From: Anaerolineae bacterium
Lineage (GTDB): Bacteria; Chloroflexota; Anaerolineae; Promineifilales; Promineifilaceae
Length of the DNA: 64,000 nt
Direction: 5' to 3'
Assembly (NCBI GenBank): GCA_023954475.1
Contig: JAMLHW010000001.1
Span: forward strand, 310,001 to 374,000
Position numbers and translations under genes: made by a program. Positions within the stretch are counted from its first letter, which is position 1, and each line of letters starts with the position of its first letter. Shown in pieces: positions 17,801-26,171 of this stretch. Below the pieces are notes generated by a model. It saw only the letters and a program-made list of their open reading frames with translations. It did no database searches and was not told the origin of the DNA.

Positions 17801-18358
17801 ACAACTGACATATTTGCTCTGTCGTTTGACGGTGCGCTGTGGGATACTGTTTTGAGCGCCGACACGGTTGGCCCGTTGGATCCCGGCCAAAGCGCCGTCG
17901 TCACCGCTACCGTCGTCGTGCCCGCAACAGGCAGTAGCGACAGCGTGACAGTGCAAGCCACTTCATCATACGTCAGCACGATCAATGACAGTGTGACATT
18001 GACGACGACGGCCTGGCGGCCCGACGTCACGGTCACCGCCCCGGTGAGCAGCCAATCGGGTGTTATAGGCGGCATGGTGACGTACACAGTCACCATCGAA
18101 AACAGCAGTAATGTGACCGACACGTATGCGTTGGCGGTGAGCGACAACGTCTGGGCCACTGCGCTTAGTGTGTCGAGCAGCGGCTCGCTTGCACCGGACG
18201 AGTCGGTTGATGTGTTTGTCACCGTGATGATCGGTGGTGGTTCCAGCGATACAGCCGTGATTACAGCAACGTCCAGCTATGATGAGACAGTTCAAGCATC
18301 TGTGTCGCTGACAACCAGTACCCATATCATCGTGATGCCGTTTGTCGCAAGACCGTAG
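14846..18358 (+). CDS. Choice-of-anchor-B exported protein with five NEW3/CARDB-like repeats
   Basis: A 1170-residue exported protein. Residues about 9-34 form a signal peptide ending near VIGQSAEG. Residues about 60-440 are LVIVD-type beta-propeller repeats (GTSFVDISDPVNPVYIGNLPT, GLHMIDISNPLVPGNAGCF, IVDVTNKAAPVQLSR) as in the choice-of-anchor-B family. Residues about 450-535 are a beta-sandwich with DLSTTGLPFGTVAAFDP, followed by a fibronectin-like domain (FEWEPVANADTYEIQVA). The last 530 residues are five repeats of about 105 residues that start PGVSLSAD or PDVTVT and contain TVTNAGDFTDTF and SDSVVVTATSS. No clear cell-wall anchor is visible at the C-terminus. A secreted or surface-associated structural or adhesive role is inferred. 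Confidence 0.85.
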   Translation: MPDRIRLRPILLVPTALLLLALILITWLTPVIGQSAEGDTPSPVFTAYQQRLLADREPNHDLQPLALTPCENGFAGIYPCENVDLLAFMPLSTIGGGSGNDIWGWTDPLTGKEYALMGRSSGTSFVDISDPVNPVYIGNLPTHTSNSSWRDIKVYANYAFVVSEASGHGMQVFDLTRLRSVVSPPVTFTEDAHYSAFSRAHNIVINEDTGFAYAVGSNTCSGGLHMIDISNPLVPGNAGCFSADGYTHDAQCVVYNGPDAAHQGDEICFNANEDTLTIVDVTNKAAPVQLSRTGYGNSAYTHQVWITEDQTYLLLGDELDELNNGFNTRTYIWDIADLDAPSLIGHYNGTTTAIDHNLYIKDDRAYESNYRAGLQILDIADIANANLSQVAFFDVYPSSNSASFNGTWSNYPYFDSGVVIVSGIEQGLFVLQPKFGDFTLTVDDPALSVCSNGGFDSAIVSLDGVDGYSGDVDLSTTGLPFGTVAAFDPETVSVPGDSTLTVSWMGTPQGNYLFSIVGDDGSRNHSVGASLSVLDGNLTGAALVLPVDGATDQPLRPLFEWEPVANADTYEIQVAIDAGFGTIVAQASGLSGTTFTPGSDLAEGTEHFWRVRGHNDCGDGAWSSTFAFTTESAGMAGVSINPTASTKSDLPDTIVTHTFVVTNDGTETDNFTLAISGSDWETSAQGTTGDLNSGASVSIDVTVTIPPLTRQEGDPVILDTDMFTLTATSMTDSGVSAEATGTTNAISYPGVSLSADTTTQSALTGGTVTYQLTVTNAGDFTDTFAISIGESDWTTTASTPNVGPLAAGATGTVDIMVTVGAGVSDSVVVTATSSLDMLISDSVVLMTEAILPDVTVTSPQDTQSATSGETLTFTIDIENTGNVTDTFDLAFSGNSWPTSLSDATVGPLTPGESASIEVYVIVGLDVSDSVTVSAESQLSAAVSDSVVLYSLSITPGVSLSADATEQAGLAGAVIDYPLTVTNSGDTTDIFALSFDGALWDTVLSADTVGPLDPGQSAVVTATVVVPATGSSDSVTVQATSSYVSTINDSVTLTTTAWRPDVTVTAPVSSQSGVIGGMVTYTVTIENSSNVTDTYALAVSDNVWATALSVSSSGSLAPDESVDVFVTVMIGGGSSDTAVITATSSYDETVQASVSLTTSTHIIVMPFVARP

Positions 18359-18438
18359 CGTGGGACGAAGGGGGTAAAATAGCACATCGGCCGATACGTA
18401 TTCACGGTAGGCTGTGTTATACTGCTGCGTTATCTAGT

Positions 18439-18467
18439 GCGTAACGGTGACATTTGCACCGTTACGC
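18439..18467 (+). promoter_or_regulatory. 11-bp hairpin in the cdaA leader
   Basis: GCGTAACGGTG (18439-18449) pairs perfectly with CACCGTTACGC (18457-18467) around a 7-base loop. It lies 95 bp before the cdaA ATG and about 20 bp after a possible -10 TATACT (18417-18422). There is no U-run, so it is not a classical terminator for the preceding gene. It may structure the cdaA 5' leader. Confidence 0.5.
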
Positions 18468-18561
18468 GCCGGTCTGTCTTTGTGCCAGGATCGTCGCCCG
18501 GCATTACAGATCAACAACGAGTGCAGCACTGACGCACGCGTGAGCAAGAGCATTCCGAGCA

Positions 18562-19398
18562 ATGGAACAGATTCAGGTTCAAATCGCTTATTATCTGGAG
18601 CGCATCAATGAATTAGGCGTATGGCTCACCGTCATCGACATTTTGGCGGTGACACTGCTGATCTTCGTTGCGTTGGTTCTCGTGCGTGGTACACGGGCTG
18701 TCCCCGTGTTGCGCGGTCTGATTGTTCTGACATTGTTGTTCATTGTCTTCGATACATTTGTGCAACTGCCCGCGCTGAAATGGCTGCTGCGCACCATTTA
18801 TCCCGCTCTGCTCGTCGCCATTCCCGTCATTTTCCAGCCCGAATTGCGGCGGGCACTGGAACAATTGGGTCGTGCCGGCGGTTTCTTTCGCTGGTTTCGG
18901 CGTGAGGATGACAACCTGCCGTTGATCAAGGCCATCAGTGATGCGTCGCGGCGGCTTTCCAATTTGCGTCACGGTGCCTTGATTGTCATTGAGCGGGAAA
19001 CGGGCATTCAAGAATACATTGACACGGGTGTCACAATTGACGCAACCCCATCGGCCGATTTGCTCATCACTATCTTTAACAAAGAAACTGTTCTTCACGA
19101 TGGCGCTGTCATTGTCAAAGATGGACGCATTGCCGCAGCAGGATGCATTATGCCACTCTCCACAAGCCTGCTATCCGACCGCAAAATGGGGCTGCGACAC
19201 CGTGCGGCATTGGGCACCAGCGAGGTGAGCGACGCCGTTTGCGTCCTTGTATCTGAGGAGTCGGGTCAAATCGCCATCGCGCACAATGGACGCATTTTGC
19301 GACGCCAGGATCCGTCACGATTGGAATCTATTCTCGGCACTTTCTTGCAGGTCGAATCGCGACCTGCCGTTCCGAAGCAGGCGGTTAGCGATGCGTAG
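18562..19398 (+). CDS. cdaA: Diadenylate cyclase CdaA
   Basis: The 278-residue protein has three N-terminal membrane helices (about residues 18-90) followed by a DAC (DisA_N) domain. The catalytic motifs are present: LHDGAVIVKDGRIAAAGC, containing the DGA loop, and LGLRHRAALGTSEVSDA-type MGLRHRAALG with the RHR motif. CdaA makes cyclic di-AMP from two ATP at the membrane; this messenger controls potassium and osmotic balance and cell wall synthesis in many bacteria. The stop overlaps the cdaR start by eight bases, the classic cdaA-cdaR arrangement. The third usual member, glmM, is replaced here by der. Confidence 0.95.
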   Translation: MEQIQVQIAYYLERINELGVWLTVIDILAVTLLIFVALVLVRGTRAVPVLRGLIVLTLLFIVFDTFVQLPALKWLLRTIYPALLVAIPVIFQPELRRALEQLGRAGGFFRWFRREDDNLPLIKAISDASRRLSNLRHGALIVIERETGIQEYIDTGVTIDATPSADLLITIFNKETVLHDGAVIVKDGRIAAAGCIMPLSTSLLSDRKMGLRHRAALGTSEVSDAVCVLVSEESGQIAIAHNGRILRRQDPSRLESILGTFLQVESRPAVPKQAVSDA

Positions 19399-20749
19399 CG
19401 CACGACTCTTGGTTACCTATCTGCCCACCTTGTTGTTGGCACTGGTACTCGGTACCATCATTTGGGCGACGGCAGTACGCGAGCCGGACCCCGTGCAAAA
19501 CGTTCTGATTCAAGTGCCGCTTGTGCCTGATATGACGCCGGAACAAATTTTGCTCAACAATTTGCCCGAAACAGTTCAAGTGCAGATTCGCGCCAAGCAA
19601 TCAATTCTGGATCAGTTGTCGGCAGGCAACTATTCGGCCGTTGTCGATCTGGCTAGTGCACCATACGGGCAAACGACCCAACTAGTCACATTGCAGCCGC
19701 CAATCGAGGGAGCCGAAGAAATTGTCTTGTTTCCGGAAGGCGTCGACGTGCGACTCGACCGGCAAATTACGCGTGACATTCCCATTATCGTCACGCCGCA
19801 GGGCAATGTTGCGCCCGGTTACGTGCGCAATGAACTCAGCCTCGACCCGCCAATGCTAAAAGTCATCGGGCCGGAATCGATTGTCACTCGTCTCGTTGAA
19901 GCACGTACAAACGTATTTCTCGACAATGCCAAGGAGACGTTTAGCGTCACGCGTCGGCCGATTTTGTATGATGATCAAGGTAATATTGTCGGTACCGGCA
20001 CGACCAACTTATCCGTTGACCCGGAGACCGTCTCCATTACGATTCCTATCGAAGAACAGGAAGGCGTGCGTGAAAAAGCGATTACGCCGCGTTGGGTCGG
20101 TGATCCGGCCAATGGCTATCGTTTGCTCAGCGTCACCGTCGATCCGATTACCGCCCTCGTATCCGGTTCGCCGGCTGTTCTGGACAATCTCATTTCTGTG
20201 CCTACGGTGGAAGTCGATGTAGATGGCTTGAAACAAACAACTGTTTCTGCCACGACGCTTGATTTGCCGGCGGGCGTTACGTGGGAAGATCCGAAACCAA
20301 TTACCGTCACGGTTGAAATCGAGCCGATCAAGACCAGCGCTGTTGTCACGAAACCACCTGAAATCCTGGCATTGGGCACAGGATTGACGGCCACGTTGGG
20401 TACAGATGAAGTCCGTGTTTTCCTGTTTGGGCCGCTGGAGATTCTCGACAGTGTTATAGATGATGTCAACGTCGTTGTTGATTTGTTTGGTCTGGGTACA
20501 GGTACATTTGTCGTTGAGCCGTCAATCATCGTGCCGGTCGAGAGCATCGAGGTGCGCTCTTTCCAACCATCGCAAATAACGGTTAGAATCAGCGAGATCA
20601 TGACAGACACAGTGACTTCGACGCTCGGTACGTTGCCGTTGCCGCTGCCGGTCACATTTTCGGCCGAAACGCCTTCACTGAGCCGTCTGGCAACCCCGTG
20701 GACACAACCCCTTATCCCGCCTTACGCCATCCTTCCGGAGCATTGGTAA
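19391..20749 (+). CDS. cdaR: CdaA regulator CdaR (YbbR-repeat protein)
   Basis: The 452-residue protein has one N-terminal membrane anchor (LLVTYLPTLLLALVLGTIIWATAV) and several extracytoplasmic YbbR repeats, recognisable by units such as IPIIVTPQGNVAPGYVRNEL...KVIGPESIV and AITPRWVGDPANGYRLLSVTVDP...VSGSPAVLD. The start is ATG 19391, eight bases inside the end of cdaA; the longer open frame back to 19247 only shadows cdaA. CdaR binds CdaA and tunes its cyclase activity. Three bases separate it from der. Confidence 0.92.
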   Translation: MRSARLLVTYLPTLLLALVLGTIIWATAVREPDPVQNVLIQVPLVPDMTPEQILLNNLPETVQVQIRAKQSILDQLSAGNYSAVVDLASAPYGQTTQLVTLQPPIEGAEEIVLFPEGVDVRLDRQITRDIPIIVTPQGNVAPGYVRNELSLDPPMLKVIGPESIVTRLVEARTNVFLDNAKETFSVTRRPILYDDQGNIVGTGTTNLSVDPETVSITIPIEEQEGVREKAITPRWVGDPANGYRLLSVTVDPITALVSGSPAVLDNLISVPTVEVDVDGLKQTTVSATTLDLPAGVTWEDPKPITVTVEIEPIKTSAVVTKPPEILALGTGLTATLGTDEVRVFLFGPLEILDSVIDDVNVVVDLFGLGTGTFVVEPSIIVPVESIEVRSFQPSQITVRISEIMTDTVTSTLGTLPLPLPVTFSAETPSLSRLATPWTQPLIPPYAILPEHW

Positions 20750-20752
20750 ACC

Positions 20753-22102
20753 ATGAACCCTTTAGTAGCCCTTGTCGGCCGACCCAATGTCGGCAAATCT
20801 ACCCTGTTTAATCGTATCGTCGGCAAACGGTTGGCCGTTGTCTCCGACGTTGCCGGCACAACACGCGACCGACTCTATGCCGACAGCGACTGGAACGGTG
20901 TGACCTTCACCCTGGTCGATACGGGCGGCATCGAATTGCTGGAAGGGTGGCACACAGAACCGCTCTCTGAGGATTCAGAGCGGTTTCTACCGTTGATCCG
21001 GCGTCAGGCGCAGGTCGCCATCGACAATGCCGACGCGATCATCCTTGTCGCAGACGGATTTGTCGGTTTGACCGCTGCTGATCGTGAAGTGGCGTCGATT
21101 CTGCTGCAAACCCGCAAACCGGTTTTTGTCGCGGCCAACAAACTGGAATCCTCCAAGCTGCGCGACAATATCTACGAGTTCTACGAAGTGGGATTGGGGG
21201 AGGTCTTCGCTGTGTCAGCGCTGCACGGTGACGGCGTGGCTGATTTGCTGGATGCGCTGGTGGAGGTGCTGCCGGAGGTCGAGGCGGAAGAGGAAGAGGA
21301 TGACTCGATCAAGGTGGCGATTCTGGGTCGGCCGAATGCCGGCAAATCGACCTTGCTCAATAAACTGCTCGGTGAAGAGCGTGCTATTGTCAGTCCCATC
21401 GCCGGAACGACGCGTGATGCCATCGACACCAAATTGGTCTGGCAAGGCCAGGAATTCACGTTGATCGATACGGCCGGTATCCGGCGACGCGGCAAGATCG
21501 GAACCGGCGTGGAGAAGTACAGCGTTTTGCGTGCGATGCGGTCACTGAAACGGGCCGATGTGGTGCTCATGCTGCTTGATGCGGAACGCGGTGTTGCCGC
21601 GCAAGACACGCACATTGCGGGCATGATTGCGGAGGAGTTACCGGGCGTCGTGGTGCTGGTCAACAAATGGGATGCGATTGAGAAGGACACTTACACGATG
21701 AATGTGGTTGAGGCTGAGATACGTGACCGGCTCAATTTCATGCCGTATGTGCCGATTCTGTTCATTTCGGCCGAAACCGGGCAGCGCGTCAACAAAATCC
21801 TGCCGGAAGTCGTTGCGGTCAATGAGGCGCGCTACCGTCGCATTGCAACCGGCGAACTCAATCGGCTCGTTCGTGACGCCGTCATGACCCACACACCGCC
21901 GCGAAAAGGTAAAAAACGCCTCAAATTTCTCTATACGACCCAGGTCAGCGTTGCGCCACCGACGATCGTTTTCTTTGTCAACGACACAGAACTGGTGCAT
22001 TTCAGCTACGAACGCTATCTCGAAAACCAGATTCGCTCTGCGTTCCCGTTTCCCGGCACGCCGCTGCGCCTGATCTTCCGCAACCGCAGTGAAGACGAGT
22101 GA
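20753..22102 (+). CDS. der: Ribosome assembly GTPase Der (EngA)
   Basis: The 449-residue protein has two tandem GTPase domains. Domain 1: G1 GRPNVGKST (residues about 8-16), G3 DTGG, G4 NKLE. Domain 2: G1 GRPNAGKST (about 193-201), G3 DTAG, G4 NKWD. The C-terminal KH-like domain follows (RRIATGELNRLVRDAV...PPTIVFFVN). The acidic linker VEAEEEEDDS between the G domains is normal for the family. G4 of domain 1 is NKLE rather than NKxD, which is often seen in Der. The protein acts in 50S subunit maturation. It starts three bases after cdaR with GGAG upstream. Confidence 0.97.
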   Translation: MNPLVALVGRPNVGKSTLFNRIVGKRLAVVSDVAGTTRDRLYADSDWNGVTFTLVDTGGIELLEGWHTEPLSEDSERFLPLIRRQAQVAIDNADAIILVADGFVGLTAADREVASILLQTRKPVFVAANKLESSKLRDNIYEFYEVGLGEVFAVSALHGDGVADLLDALVEVLPEVEAEEEEDDSIKVAILGRPNAGKSTLLNKLLGEERAIVSPIAGTTRDAIDTKLVWQGQEFTLIDTAGIRRRGKIGTGVEKYSVLRAMRSLKRADVVLMLLDAERGVAAQDTHIAGMIAEELPGVVVLVNKWDAIEKDTYTMNVVEAEIRDRLNFMPYVPILFISAETGQRVNKILPEVVAVNEARYRRIATGELNRLVRDAVMTHTPPRKGKKRLKFLYTTQVSVAPPTIVFFVNDTELVHFSYERYLENQIRSAFPFPGTPLRLIFRNRSEDE

Positions 22103-22311
22103 TGGATCCGGCCTGGATGTTGCCGATTTCAGGTAGTAAACGCACGGTTCTCAACATCGTTTTCCAAGCGCCGATCTCCCGTAGGGTATCGTGCCGCATT
22201 TCTCGCTACAATGATCTTTGGTCACTGAAAACGTCTCGCACAAAGCCCAAAGTCGCAAGCTGAACAGATTAGCTTTGTGTAATCCGTGTTATTCAGTAGC
22301 GCAGGATCACC

Positions 22312-23526
22312 ATGAAAAGAATAATTTTGCTGCTTATCATGATGTTGGGATTGGCAGCGTGTGGTCAGGAAACGGCAATCCCGCCTACCACTACGTCCAG
22401 CGCACTGCCGACGGTGGCACCAGCCACTGAGCCGCCGGCTACTGCGGCACTTCCACTACCGCCGACGGTTACGATGGCTGAGCCACCAACGCCGACAGCA
22501 GTCCCAACGGTCACGCCCACACCGACACCGGAAGCGACGGCGACACCTGAACCGATTGTGTTGTACACGGCAGAGGATTTTGCTGAAAGTGGTCGCAGCC
22601 CATTTACTGGTGAACTGCTCGATCCGCTGGTGGTGGACCGTCGGCCGATTGCCTGCAAAATATCGAACGCACCAGCGCAGTGGGTACGGCCTCAGTCGGG
22701 CTTGAATTCGGCCGATATTATCTACGAACATCTCGCCGAAGGTGTCTATACACGTTTTACGGCGCTGTTTTACGGCACAGCGCCGGAAAAAATCGGGCCG
22801 ATTCGCAGCGCCCGCCTCATCGACGTCGAAATTCCCGCCATGTACGATTCCGCTCTGTGCTTTTCGGGAGCCAGCATCGGCGTCAGCGCCAAGCTCTACG
22901 GCTCTGACTTGCGCCCGCGCCTGCTGCGCTCATGGTATCCCGGCTACTATCGCACCGGCGAGGACAAGCCGTGGGAACACACGTTTTATGCCGATCCAAC
23001 CGGATTCTGGGAAAAGCTGGATGAGCTGGAAGAAAACCACGCCCCGGAACTGAGCACCTTCATGGCGTTTGACAGCATGACGCCGGAAGGAGGGGAATCG
23101 GCCGAATACATTTCCATTGCTTATGACAAAACCGGCACATTTGTCGAATGGCGCTGGGATTCAGAGCGTGAACGTTACTTGCGCTGGGCTGACGGCGAAC
23201 AGATCATCGATGCCAACGACGGCGAGCAGGTAGCCGCTGCCAACGTCGTCACCCTCTTTGCCCCCCACGTCTACGATATGAGCATCTGCGAGCTACAGGT
23301 CGAGGACCAATGCCTTTCGCCGTCGCGGCAAATCCAAATCTGGAGTCAGGGCTTCGTTGCCGTCTACCGTGACGGGCAGCGCTTCATCGGTGAGTGGCGA
23401 CGCGCCAACCGCGAAGATATGCTTACCTTCTACGACACCGAAGGCAATCCGCTCCCGCTTGCCATTGGGCAGACGTGGATTCAGGTGTTGCCCTATCACT
23501 ACGACAATCCAGTCACCTACGAATAA
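22312..23526 (+). CDS. DUF3048 (YerB-like) lipoprotein
   Basis: The 404-residue protein begins with a lipoprotein signal (MKRIILLLIMMLGLAAC, lipobox LAAC) and a Thr/Pro/Ala-rich linker to about residue 80 that would span the cell envelope. The rest matches DUF3048: SPFTGELLDPLVVDRRPIACKISNAP, QSGLNSADIIYEHLAEGVYTRFTALFYG, GPIRSARLIDVEIPAMYDSALCFSGAS. The family is common in Firmicutes and Chloroflexota and its biochemical role is unknown. It stands alone 209 bp after der, with no recognisable partner. Confidence 0.9.
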   Translation: MKRIILLLIMMLGLAACGQETAIPPTTTSSALPTVAPATEPPATAALPLPPTVTMAEPPTPTAVPTVTPTPTPEATATPEPIVLYTAEDFAESGRSPFTGELLDPLVVDRRPIACKISNAPAQWVRPQSGLNSADIIYEHLAEGVYTRFTALFYGTAPEKIGPIRSARLIDVEIPAMYDSALCFSGASIGVSAKLYGSDLRPRLLRSWYPGYYRTGEDKPWEHTFYADPTGFWEKLDELEENHAPELSTFMAFDSMTPEGGESAEYISIAYDKTGTFVEWRWDSERERYLRWADGEQIIDANDGEQVAAANVVTLFAPHVYDMSICELQVEDQCLSPSRQIQIWSQGFVAVYRDGQRFIGEWRRANREDMLTFYDTEGNPLPLAIGQTWIQVLPYHYDNPVTYE

Positions 23527-23821
23527 GCGGCACAACCCCCGCAAATCGAACACAAGGCACGCAGACGAAATCCGTCGCAGTCACAACTGGCAGGTTGAGA
23601 TGACGGGTTTCAGTCCTGCGTGTTGTTTCAGAGCAGGTTGACGACCGTCAGTCCCCAATCAGATATCCTGTGCCCTCTTGACGTGCCACGCGATATTCGT
23701 GTATACTCCCAAGCAACTGGTATGACCTCTTACCACTTAATCACGATTTGGTTTGATGATTTGATAGTCGGTCACTTTGTTACCCAACTATCAAACTAAC
23801 CAGTCGTCCAACTAACCTGAA
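23527..23821 (+). promoter_or_regulatory. Intergenic region before the FadR-like gene: FadR-like site and inverted repeat
   Basis: This 295-bp stretch contains no gene. AACTGGTATGACCTCTT (23715-23731) resembles the operator bound by E. coli FadR (CTGGTN2-3GACC core), about 90 bp before the start of a FadR-like gene. Further down, TTTGATAGT (23760-23768) and ACTATCAAA (23787-23795) form a 9-bp inverted repeat. Either could serve autoregulation of the regulator-AGPS-GlpD operon. Assignment is by resemblance only. Confidence 0.4.
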
Positions 23822-24526
23822 ATGACTACCTGGCTTCAACCCCCCAGAACTGCTGAACTCGTTGAAAATCGGTTGATCACCGCCTTTCTTGACGGTACAT
23901 TTCCCATCGACAGTACTTTGCCTGCCGAGCGCGAGTTGGCGGTTAAACTGGGTGTGACACGGCCCACGCTGCGCGAAACGTTGCAACGCCTCGCTCGCGA
24001 CGGCTGGATCGAAATCAGACACGGCAAGGCGACCCGTGTGCGCAATTATTGGGAAGAGGGCAACCTGGCTGTGTTGGCCGCCGTCGCGCAGGCGCCTGAA
24101 TTCATGCCGCCCGATTTTGTGCCGAATTTGCTGCTGGTGCGGCGCTTGTTGGCACCGACTTATACGCGGCTGGCCTTTGAACGATCGCCGCAAATGGTGC
24201 TGGCATTGCTGGCTGATCTGGCTGATCTGGTCGATGAGCCGGAAGCCTACGCCGCTGCCGATTTTCAATTGCATCACACATTGACCATTGCGTCGGGCAA
24301 TCCTGTTTTTACGCTGATTTTCAACGGATTTGCCGGTTCCTACGAGACATTGGCTGTGCTGTACTTCAGTTTACCGGAGACGCGATCGCGGTCGCGCGCG
24401 TTTTACGATGCGTTGCGGGCGGCAGATTCGGCCGAAACTGCGCAGGCGATCATGGAACAGGTAATGGTCGAGAGCATCGTTTTCTGGGATCAAGTGGCAG
24501 GCAATAGGGCCGGAGACAAAACATGA
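23822..24526 (+). CDS. GntR/FadR-family transcriptional regulator
   Basis: The 234-residue protein has an N-terminal winged helix (residues about 8-75) with the GntR signature STLPAERELAVKLGVTRPTLRETLQRLARDGWIEIRHGKATRV. The all-helical C-terminal domain (FVPNLLLVRRLLAPTYTRLAFERSP... ADFQLHHTLTIASGNPVFTLIFNGFAGSYE) resembles the FadR_C acyl-CoA-binding domain more than the FCD metal-binding type. It overlaps the following flavoprotein gene by four bases (ATGA) and heads the operon with that gene and glpD, so it probably controls lipid-precursor or glycerol-3-phosphate metabolism. The ligand is not known. Confidence 0.85.
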   Translation: MTTWLQPPRTAELVENRLITAFLDGTFPIDSTLPAERELAVKLGVTRPTLRETLQRLARDGWIEIRHGKATRVRNYWEEGNLAVLAAVAQAPEFMPPDFVPNLLLVRRLLAPTYTRLAFERSPQMVLALLADLADLVDEPEAYAAADFQLHHTLTIASGNPVFTLIFNGFAGSYETLAVLYFSLPETRSRSRAFYDALRAADSAETAQAIMEQVMVESIVFWDQVAGNRAGDKT

Positions 24527-26115
24527 AGCGCTGGAATGGTTGGGGAGATAGCAATCGCGACTATCATTTGCCCACATCGGCCGAATCGTACCTCAAAGCC
24601 CTGATTGGCCCCGGCAAACCGCGACCCGATGCCCATCTCAAGGACGTCGTCGCCAGCGTACCCGATTCGCGCTTGCCGCAGCATCCATTGATCTCGGCCG
24701 ATCCGCTGGTACGTCTGGCCCACGCACGCGGGCAAAGCTTGCCCGACTGGGTCGCCCTGCGCTCCGGCCAAATCGATGTGTTTCCCGACGCCGTCGCTTT
24801 TCCGACGACGGATGAGCAGGTACGCCAACTGCTGGCATTTTGTCGCGAAACCGGCGCTAAACTGATCCCATATGGCGGCGGTACCAGTGTCGTCGGTCAC
24901 ATCAACCCGCTGCCCGGTGCGCGACCCGTGCTGACCGTTGACATGAGTCGTATGAATCGGCTGATCGACCTCGACGAAACCAGTCACCTGGCTGCATTTG
25001 AAGCCGGTGTGTCCGGTCCGGAACTGGAAATCCAGCTCAAGGCGCACGGCTACACGCTCGGCCATTTTCCGCAATCGTTTGAATATTCAACGCTGGGCGG
25101 TTGGATTGCGACGCGCTCCAGCGGGCAGCAGAGCTTTCATTTCGGCCGAATTGAGGATCATTTTGCCGGTGGACACGTTGAAACACCACTCGGCCCGCTC
25201 GATTTGCCGCCGTTTCCCGCCAGCGCTGCCGGGCCTGATTTGCGCCAGATGGTTTTGGGCAGCGAAGGGCGGCTCGGTTTGATCACGCGTGCGACGGTGC
25301 GCATTCGGCCGATTGCTGCTGAAGAATCATTCCATGCCGTTGTATTCCGCGATTGGCAGAGCGGCATCAATGCTGTCCGTGCCGTCGTGCAGGCGGGCGT
25401 AGCCGTTTCCATGCTGCGTCTCAGCGACCCGGTCGAAACCGACACCAATTTGCGACTCTCTGGCAAAGACCGGCTGGTGGGGTTGGCGACGCGGGCACTG
25501 AGCGCGTTTGGCTATCGCGACAGCCGTTCCATGCTGATTCTGGGTGTCACCGGCGACAAACACAGCAACGAATTGGCACGCAAACAAGTGAACTCGTTGA
25601 TCAAAGCGCACGGTGGCTTGTTGATCGGCAAAACGATTGGCGATTTGTGGCGCAAAAATCGCTTCACGACGCCCTATTTACGCAATACGCTGTGGGAGAT
25701 GGGATATGCTATCGACACATTTGAGACCGCGTTGTCGTGGAACAAGGTGCCTGACGCGGCAGCGGCGATGACGGCGGCGGCACGCGATGGTTTGCAAGAC
25801 GACGGCGAGCGCATCCATGCATTCACCCATCTCTCCCATGTCTATCGCGACGGTGCCAGCGTTTACACGACCTATGTTTTCCGACGCGGCGCGTCACCGG
25901 ACGAAACGCTGACACGCTGGCACAAGTTAAAACGCGCAACGAGTGGTGTCGTTGTGGCTCACGGGGGCACGATTAGCCATCAACACGGTGTCGGCGTTGA
26001 TCACGCGCCGTATTTATCGGCCGAAAAAGGCGAACTCGGTATTGCCATGCTCAAAAACAGTTTCAACTATTTTGATCCGGACAACATGCTCAATCCGGGC
26101 AAGCTCACTCTGTAG
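24523..26115 (+). CDS. FAD-binding oxidase, alkyl-dihydroxyacetonephosphate synthase-like
   Basis: The 530-residue protein starts MKRWNGWGDSN, as alkyl-DHAP synthases (AGPS) do, followed by the VAO-type FAD domain: FPDAVAFPTTDEQVRQLLAFCRETGAKLIPYGGGTSVVGH (residues about 87-126) and the FPQSFEYSTLGGWIATRSSGQQS motif. The C-terminal substrate domain ends with GGTISHQHGVGVDHAPYL, carrying the His pair of the AGPS active site, and LNPGKL. True AGPS exchanges the acyl group of acyl-DHAP for a fatty alcohol in ether lipid synthesis. Whether this homologue does so, or oxidises a glycerol-derived substrate, is open; pairing with a FadR-like regulator and GlpD supports lipid or glycerophosphate metabolism. 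The stop codon lies in a repeat element. Confidence 0.82.
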   Translation: MKRWNGWGDSNRDYHLPTSAESYLKALIGPGKPRPDAHLKDVVASVPDSRLPQHPLISADPLVRLAHARGQSLPDWVALRSGQIDVFPDAVAFPTTDEQVRQLLAFCRETGAKLIPYGGGTSVVGHINPLPGARPVLTVDMSRMNRLIDLDETSHLAAFEAGVSGPELEIQLKAHGYTLGHFPQSFEYSTLGGWIATRSSGQQSFHFGRIEDHFAGGHVETPLGPLDLPPFPASAAGPDLRQMVLGSEGRLGLITRATVRIRPIAAEESFHAVVFRDWQSGINAVRAVVQAGVAVSMLRLSDPVETDTNLRLSGKDRLVGLATRALSAFGYRDSRSMLILGVTGDKHSNELARKQVNSLIKAHGGLLIGKTIGDLWRKNRFTTPYLRNTLWEMGYAIDTFETALSWNKVPDAAAAMTAAARDGLQDDGERIHAFTHLSHVYRDGASVYTTYVFRRGASPDETLTRWHKLKRATSGVVVAHGGTISHQHGVGVDHAPYLSAEKGELGIAMLKNSFNYFDPDNMLNPGKLTL

Positions 26116-26165
26116 AACGGGTTGTTAACCCGTCGCTACTTATGCGGATTAACAATCCGCTCTAC
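26112..26165. repeat. REP-like double-hairpin element between the AGPS-like gene and glpD
   Basis: Two perfect 7-bp hairpins with 3-base loops stand side by side: ACGGGTT/AACCCGT (26117-26133) and GCGGATT/AATCCGC (26144-26160). They are enclosed by a 5-bp outer pair, GTAGA (26112-26116) and TCTAC (26161-26165). The whole could fold as a three-way or cruciform structure. It supplies the stop codon of the upstream gene and most of the spacer before glpD, which suggests that it inserted as a unit. REP/BIME elements of this style are usually multi-copy; only one copy is in this window. Confidence 0.75.
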
Positions 26166-26171
26166 GAAGTT

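Noticed and set aside
16561-18222. Several leftward frames of 150-203 codons within the choice-of-anchor-B gene
   Set aside because: They mirror the repeat domains on the other strand and show the same periodicity; no independent coding signal.
20116-20655. Leftward frame of 179 codons inside cdaR
   Set aside because: Antisense shadow of cdaR with Ser/Thr-rich composition and no start signals.
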